NCBI GenBank assembly: GCA_905250115.1
Contig: CAJNOI010000104.1
Location: 18,175-82,174, forward strand
Reading direction: 5' to 3'
Origin: Adineta steineri
Taxonomy: Eukaryota > Rotifera > Eurotatoria > Adinetida > Adinetidae
Length of the DNA stretch: 64,000 bases
The notes under the pieces are model-generated. The model searched no databases. It worked only from the letters and a program-made list of their open reading frames with translations, and was not told the DNA's origin. Both the position numbers and the translations under genes were made by a program. The stretch's first letter is position 1. Each line of letters opens with the position of its first letter. Below are positions 58,401 through 64,000 of this stretch, piece by piece.

Positions 58401-61400
58401 CAACTTGATTCTGATTGGTCATTTGATGAACTTGTTGAACATGTGCGAGAAAAATGTATATCAATTTTTGAACATTCTCATTATCCGCTACAACAGATTC
58501 TTATTGACTCTCAACTTAAACAATCAAACGTTCCATTTCTTGAAATAGTGTTCAATTTTATCACTCTCTCCGAAAACAGCCAATTGTCTATTGATACAGC
58601 AACGTTGCAAGAACTACCAACGCAAAAATCTTATGGTGCTGCTAAATTTGATTTTCTGTTGACTTGTCATTACAATCCAACATCCGATGATAGTAAACTA
58701 TCATTCTGTCTAACCTGCTCGCGTGATTTATTTGATGAGACAACAGTTATACTCGTAACACAAAGATTAAAATATCTTATCGATCAAATTTTTTTATCGA
58801 AATCAATTTTTGATGAAATTAATCCAAGTCTTACATCTATATCGAAACTTAGCTTAATTTTACCAACAGAAGCTAAAGAAATAGAAGATACTGTCTTTTT
58901 TCGACAACAGAATATTATCAATGAAGGTAAGTTTGTTTTTTAGTAGAATTGGTTAAGTTTGTATAATTCTTTTCCTGAACACGAATCATCCCGTCACATA
59001 TGAAGTTTTTGAGTATGATACTGAACCTTTAATTAGCTCTCACAATTAACATAACGTCTTACTCTATGGTATATATATATATATATAACCTACCATCATG
59101 GATTATTGTGTGTTGGTTGTTTACTAAGTTTCTCTTCCTTCTTTTCTATGAACCAAGAACTAGAAGCGTTTCTAAAATAAAAACAAAAACTAGAACCTAT
59201 CTCTCTTTTCTTTATAAATATGATCGATATTATAACGAACATAATCAAAAATATGAAATTTAGTGAATAAATCTAGAAATCAATTTCAACTCATTTATTA
59301 AGAATGTTTTTCTATTAGTAACCACAGTTATTTTGTGTGTTACATTTTAAAATCGGAGACTGCATTAATAACTTTCTTCCTTGCCTTCCATTAATTCTCA
59401 TAAAAATTAATGTGCTAAATATTAATACTTTTAATTCAATTTATACTTTTAAAATGACGTTAAATTTTAATGAGATTGTTAGTACAAATAATTTCCAATA
59501 GTCTGGCCTGACTGTGTTTATGATCTTCGGTATTTTTTCTGCAACTTCCTACACGTTTTATGCATCATTCCAGTTAGCTCAGTAAAATTCTTTCATCATC
59601 AGCCATCAAGATCACCGAAATATGTAGTCGTAACTTCAGTTATGTCTGATTAATATCTCATTATTGATTGTAGCGCCAGCATCATATGCACAAGCTCGCA
59701 TTTTGTTTGATGAACGAGTTCGATTTGATCCACATAAACTAAAACTTGCAATCTACAATATGCCTTTTTTCTACCGTCTTAATAAAGGACATACTTTATC
59801 AGTACAACAACTTCGACAGGCTCTCCAGCTTATTGTTAGAAAACACCAATCTCTTCATACTTTATTTACTTTTGATGCAGAAAAAAATTCACTTATGCAG
59901 CGAATCATTGATTTCCATGATAATAATAATAGATTGTATGCATTCCTCGAAAACACTTACGAAACACGAGAGCAACTCAATGATATCATACATGAAGAAA
60001 AAAATAATCGTCAGCTTTTTAATCTTGCTCAAGGTCTTGTATTTCGTTGTCACATTATTTACTACAAACAAATCTCCTCAAATGATCTACTTTCTGACAA
60101 AGATGTAGTCATTTTCAACTTTCATCATGCTTTATTTGATTTTGCATCCATGAATATCTTTCTTCATGATATCAATCAAGCATATACAACAGGTCAATTA
60201 TTATATGATGACAACACTAATCTACGTTATCTCGATTGTAAATATAAATACTACTTCTACTTTTATAACGCATTCTTTTCCTTGATTATATAGATGCTGT
60301 TATCGAACAACAAATGTCAATGACTGGTGCAAGTATGTTTTGGCTTGATGCTCTGCATGATTGTAAACTTGATCAACCTCTGTCATTACCATTTGATCGA
60401 TATCGTCTTGCAAACGAACATCGAACTTGTCATGCAGCGTCTATTTCATTTGAATTTGATCAAGATCTCTCACATGACTTTCTTACACATGCATCATCAA
60501 ATAACATATCACTTGAACATCTTACATTTGCTATTTATTTCATCTTTCTATTTAAACTAACTAATGGACAAACAGATTTATGTCTGGTTATGAAGATCAA
60601 TAATAATCGATATAGAGATGAACTAAACTCTATCATTGGACAATTTGAGAATATCATTCCATTACGATGTCAATTAGATCCTCATTGGTCTTTTCATCAA
60701 CTACTCAATCATGTTCAAGAGATAACAACAAATAGTATGAAATATTCATATTTTCCACTTCAGCGTATTCTCAATCAACATCCACATATTTCCAAAAATG
60801 CATTTTTGGATACATCTCTAGAGTTTTTATCATACAGAAATAATCATACAGCAATGATTGGTGATTCACAACTTGTTCCAGCATCTTTCCCATTCAATAT
60901 CAATGAAGATGAGAGACAAAGTGCATTCGACTTCTCTCTTTCAATTCATCATGATATGAACATAAATCAACTATTATGCACAATCAATGCATCACTTGAC
61001 TTATTCAATCGGGAGACAGTGGAGAAGATTTCACAACGATGTTATTCCATTTTACATCAATTATCGGCATCTACTATTGATAATCAAATGAACAAATCTA
61101 TCTATGAAGTATCATTGATATTATCAAATGAACGATATCTAATGCAATCATTGAATAATACACAAACATCATTTTCATCTCCCGTCACTTGTATTCATCA
61201 TGAATTTGTATATCAAGTAATGAAATATTCACAAAAACTAGCTGTGGAACTTGATGAACAATCATTAACATATTGTGAACTTCTATATTATGTTCAAATA
61301 CTATCTTTAACTCTCCTTAATGAATATTGTATCACTCCAGGTGAAATAGTTTGTCAATGTGTCGAGAGAAGTTTGTCGATGGTAAGTAGTTCTTTGAGAT

Positions 61401-64000
61401 TGATGTTTAGTCTGATTGAGATTTTCATATTCTATAGGTTATTGGTATGATGGCGATTGAAATGGCTGGTGGTGTCTATTGTCCATTGTCACCTCGAGAT
61501 CCACAACATCGTTTGCATGCACTTATAGAACAAACACAAAGTCGTCTTGTTCTTGTTCATTACCAAACGAAAGTGAAGTTTATTGATGATAATATACTTC
61601 TTCATATTGATTCAATATTTACTGGCAAAAGACAAGCAGAAAGAAATGATGTCGATCGACTGTCAGATATACCAGTGACACCCGACAGCAACGCTTACAT
61701 CATTTTCACAAGTGGTTCAACAGGAATACCGAAAGCTGTGAGTTCAAAATTTATGATACTTTCATATCATGATATCATGATGTTCATTTGTAGGCTCAAA
61801 TTCAACAGCGAAATGTCATTCAGTGTATGCATTCTATGGTTTCTATTAATGCAGTTAATAAGAATGACACAGTTGTACAAATTGCACGCTGTTCGTTCGA
61901 TGTTCATGTTCTTGACATAATAGGAACACTGTTAATTGGTGGAGCGTTGATTATGCTTCGTCCTGATGGAATTTTAGACTTTGACTATTTTACTTCCACG
62001 TTAAAGAAAAAGCAAACCACATATATTCAAGCTGTTCCCAGTTTACTCCGAACATTTTTCACATTTCTCAAAGAGACTCATCAATTAACGGCTGCTACAT
62101 ATTTCAGATCCATTTGTAGTAGTGGTGAGAGTTCTTCTAATTTAGTTTTATCTTCTAAATCTTCCCTCTATATTTTAGGTGAGCCTTTCACTGTAGATCT
62201 AATTAATTTATTAGGAACCTATATCACAGAAAAATGTAATATATGGAATTTATATGGTCCAGCAGAGACAATAATCTGTACATACCATTATGTTCAATCA
62301 ATGACAAACAGAACAACAGTTCCGATTGGTCTGACAATGCCTAATTATCGATGTCTGGTCTTTGACTTGTATCTACAAAGTATTATCACTCATCAAGAGA
62401 GTGAATTATTTGTTGGAGGAGTAGGAGTATTTGCCGGTTATCTCGGTCGTGATGATTTGTCTGCAAAAGTTCTTGTTGAAATAGATGGCCAAATATTTTA
62501 TCGAACAGGTGATCTTGTTACAATGCATAACAATGGTCTGCTGCATTATCAAGGAAGAAAAGATCATCAAATCAAATTACATGGACAAAGAATTGAACTT
62601 GGTGAAGTCGAACGATGTTTACTCAACAATACATCTATATCTGCTTGTGTTGTCACGAAGTGGAAAGATGATTATTTAGTTGCTTATATTCAATCTTCTT
62701 CTAATATCAATGAAGAACAACTACGTCAACATTGTCAATCTCATCTTCCACCACATATGATACCATCTTTCTTTATTATACTTGATAAATTACCTTTGAA
62801 TCAAAATGGAAAAGTAGATCGAAAACTTCTTCCGCTACCTCACTTCTCATCTTTACAGCTCACAAACAGTACAGAACTAATACTACCAACAAATGATATT
62901 GAAGTTAGTATTCATCGTATTTGGTGTGAGATGTTCAAACTAAATCAAGTCTCAACTGATACAAATATATTTACTATTGGGGGTCATTCAGTAGTTATGA
63001 TGCAACTTTTTCAACGATACAAGATCCAGTTTCATTTAGAAACAAATACCCTCTCTATTTCCAATCTATTTCAACATCCAACAATTATTGATCATGCTCA
63101 ACTCATTCGGCAATCTATGAATACCATCCACACTCTGGATGACTCTCCTTGGTCTTCATTACAACTCATTCAAGGTACAAAAACAATTTGTACTAGATAT
63201 TATCATCAACTAACATATTTATCTTTTTCTCTTATTCTAGCTAGAGCATCATTTGCACAAGAACGAATCTATTTAGATGAACAAATTCGTTTTTCATCCG
63301 ACAAAACAACGATAAATAATATGTATGTTATTCCATTACTTTATCGAATATCATCTACGAATGATGATGTATCAATTACTCGATTACAACATGCGTTTCA
63401 ATCTATCATAAGAAAACATCAAATTCTTCGAACAGCACTTTATATTGATAGTACAAGTGGTAATATCATACAACACTGTTTAAATGCAAATGTGATTCTC
63501 GATGATGATGTGGAATCATATGGAATGACAATTATTAATCTTCACAACGATGACCATCGTCATATGGATGATATCATCACAGGAATATTAAATCAAGCTG
63601 ATTTATTTGATTTATCAAAAGGACGTGTTATTCGTTGTCATATTCTGCGGCATTGTCATCAGTCTCATGAAAGTATCTCATATGAGAATGATGATGTCTT
63701 GAGTGAAAATGATCACATATTGATTAGTATTCACCATACAATGTATGACGGAGCATCAACATCAGTTTTTCTTCGTGATCTTTCTCTTGCTTATCAGTCT
63801 GATAACTCATTATCTATTGATGAAAATACATTTAATTATATAGATTATTCTGTTCATGAACATATCATGGATATGTCATTATCTCAACAGTTTTGGCATT
63901 CTCAACTTGAGAGATACAATATGGAATGTTCATTATCACTACCAGTTGATCGACAACGTTCATCAACTAATCAACAACGATCAGGCTTAGCATCCACAGC
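55444..64000 (+). CDS. Non-ribosomal peptide synthetase, A-T-C-C-A-T-C..., partial at window end
   Basis: Ten exons (55444-56278, 56341-56592, 56646-57413, 57472-58926, 59674-60237, 60294-61381, 61438-61737, 61794-62124, 62179-63174, 63241 to the edge) join in frame to over 2,440 residues. A1 (1-530): IFTSGTTGPPKP, YFKTGDLARY, GRTDFQIKIRGQR, NANGKLDR. T1: IGGHS with Ser near 558. C1 (about 620-1100): HHIAIDQ. C2 (1104-1580): HHALFDF. A2 (1585-2060): IFTSGSTGIPKA, LYGPAET, YRTGDL, GRKDHQIKLHGQR, NQNGKVDR. T2: IGGHS near 2134. C3 from 2197: HHTMYDG. It loads and joins amino acids on phosphopantetheine arms. A1 has Ile where Asp235 normally binds the amino group; A2 has Asp (CSFDVHV). Introns are short except the fourth (747 bp). 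Probably horizontally acquired and intron-rich since. Confidence 0.95.
58927..59673 (+). other. Long NRPS intron 4, at the C1-C2 junction
   Basis: GTAAGT donor at 58927, TTGTAG acceptor at 59673. At 747 bp it is more than ten times the other eight introns (53-66 bp). It holds no recognisable adenylation or carrier-domain remains, although an A-T pair would normally be expected at this position. Confidence 0.75.

Noticed and set aside
55444-64000. Bacterial contamination as the source of the NRPS
   Set aside because: Nine phase-consistent GT-AG introns and the same AT-rich composition as flanking eukaryotic genes show it is part of the host genome.

Overview
The window looks like nuclear DNA from a bdelloid rotifer. 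This is inferred from its content; no search was possible. The signs are AT-rich DNA, genes split by many very short GT-AG introns (about 50-70 bp), FLYWCH/MULE and mariner DNA transposons, F-box/leucine-rich proteins, an arginine ADP-ribosyltransferase fused to TPR repeats, an EGF/FG-GAP membrane protein, short TGTGGG-like tracts, and an intron-bearing non-ribosomal peptide synthetase (NRPS) of the kind bdelloids are known to have acquired horizontally.

Layout. (1) 1-19,050: five head-to-tail minus-strand copies of one eight-exon gene with a B-box-like zinc finger, a coiled coil and C2H2-like C-terminal units. All five splice frames close; only copy 2 is frameshifted, in an A10 run. The array is interrupted by an F-box relic, a 1-kb foldback element and a degraded mariner. 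(2) 20.4-31.2 kb: ordinary housekeeping and unknown genes: ADAT2, an unknown disordered protein, a fructokinase-like fragment, an F-box/LRR protein, a small two-exon unknown, ADAT1, a TCGCGA-rich MITE-like element and a one-C2-domain protein. (3) 31.5-35.7 kb: a ten-exon membrane protein with three EGF units, a Thr-rich linker written in a microsatellite, and seven FG-GAP repeats. (4) 37.5-40.5 kb: a DDE transposase fragment, then an apparently complete MULE (spliced 450-aa transposase, terminal arrays, 9-bp target duplication) inside a small Cys-rich host ORF. (5) 41.4-48.3 kb: a second F-box/LRR protein, a homeobox gene missing the invariant Asn51, and the ADP-ribosyltransferase/TPR protein. 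(6) 48.4-55.4 kb: a 3.2-kb stretch with no genes, then a decayed multi-exon dynein-heavy-chain-like gene. (7) 55.4 kb to the window end: an NRPS read on the plus strand as A-T-C-C-A-T-C and continuing past the edge.

The genes do not form an operon-like set. ADAT2 and ADAT1 are two parts of tRNA A-to-I editing but lie about 7 kb apart with unrelated genes between. Exon joins were worked out by hand from splice sites and reading phase, so boundaries are predictions; where every phase closes over many exons I regard the model as strong. Points I would look at first: the MULE insertion whose empty site restores an ORF, the tandem C-C junction and odd first adenylation domain of the NRPS, the Asn51-less homeodomain, the five-copy microexon family, and a recurring GTGTGGGT/ACCCACAC hairpin family.
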